A DNA stretch of 37,570 nt from a virus: IMG/VR virus record IMGVR_UViG_3300032516_000077, positions 1 to 37,570 of that record, one strand, 5' to 3'. Below the pieces are notes generated by a model. That model had not been told where the DNA came from. It made no database searches and worked only from the letters and a program-made list of their open reading frames with translations. Below are positions 37,530-37,570 of the stretch, piece after piece (the first letter of the stretch is position 1; each line of letters opens with the position of its first letter). A program made the translations under genes and the position numbers.

Positions 37530-37570
37530 AGAAAACTTTATCGCCTCTGGGAATACGGCCTAAACACGAC
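37492..37570 (-). CDS. 3' end of a cassette ORF cut by the window edge
   Basis: The open frame entering from the right edge ends ...GDKVFSLTAKMRQLSAV with a TAG just before the attC spacer, the same arrangement as the complete cassettes. It shows that the array continues beyond the window. Only about 26 residues are visible, so nothing can be said of its function. Confidence 0.45.
   Translation of the reverse strand, partial: SCLGRIPRGDKVFSLTAKMRQLSAV

Overview
The window is the structural half of a dsDNA tailed-phage genome, as a free phage or a prophage. Practically every gene is on the minus strand, so transcription runs from the right edge (37570) to the left edge (1). The gene order TerL, gpW-sized protein, lambda-family portal, ClpP-type protease plus capsid, head-tail connectors, tail tube, frameshifted tail-assembly chaperone, tape measure and tail tip is that of a lambda-like siphovirus. 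The host cannot be read directly. A GT9 (heptosyltransferase-like) domain fits a Gram-negative host, but only weakly. No tRNA, rRNA or CRISPR array was seen.

Right end (34.4-37.5 kb): a tightly packed array of ten small cassettes of about 240-390 bp plus a truncated eleventh. It has the architecture of an integron gene-cassette array. Each cassette holds one short ORF with its own leader. The ORF's 3' end runs into an imperfect palindrome with the layout of an attC site (R''-spacer-L''...L'-5 nt spacer-GTT). In most cassettes the first 7-10 bases are the complement of the R'' box of the cassette's own 3' attC, as expected if cassettes move as circles cut between G and TT. Six of the ten complete cassette proteins carry Cys-rich, zinc-finger-like motifs. 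No integrase is in the window; an intI/attI would lie beyond 37570. The last attC is about 50 bp from the RBS of the small gene that overlaps terL, so the array reads directly into the packaging operon.

26.8-34.4 kb is the head module: a 62-aa protein, TerL, an AT-rich GT25 glycosyltransferase inserted as a moron, a 26-aa mini-ORF with a hairpin, a gpW-like protein, the portal, a fused ClpP-like protease-major capsid protein, and a capsid decoration protein followed by a strong intrinsic terminator. 23.9-26.8 kb holds head-tail connectors and a lysis cluster: a class-3-lipase-like hydrolase, two holin candidates and an M15 endolysin. 9.3-23.9 kb is the tail module: a fibre-like protein fused to a tail-completion-like domain, the tail tube, chaperones linked by an A AAA AAC -1 slippery site, the tape measure, a distal tail protein and a 2112-aa tail-tip/fibre protein. 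1.2-9.05 kb is a run of glycan genes: a GT9-GT4 fusion, several GT-A transferases, two methyltransferases and a polysaccharide-deacetylase-like enzyme, mostly joined by ATGA/GTGA overlaps. A Lar-like zinc ribbon, a Cas4/RecB-type PD-(D/E)XK nuclease and small genes close the left edge.

Two themes stand out. One is the integron-like cassette array attached to a phage late operon. The other is Ser-rich (Ser/Asp/Gly/Asn) tracts on five separate virion proteins in a genome that also encodes at least seven glycosyltransferases, which suggests virion glycosylation.
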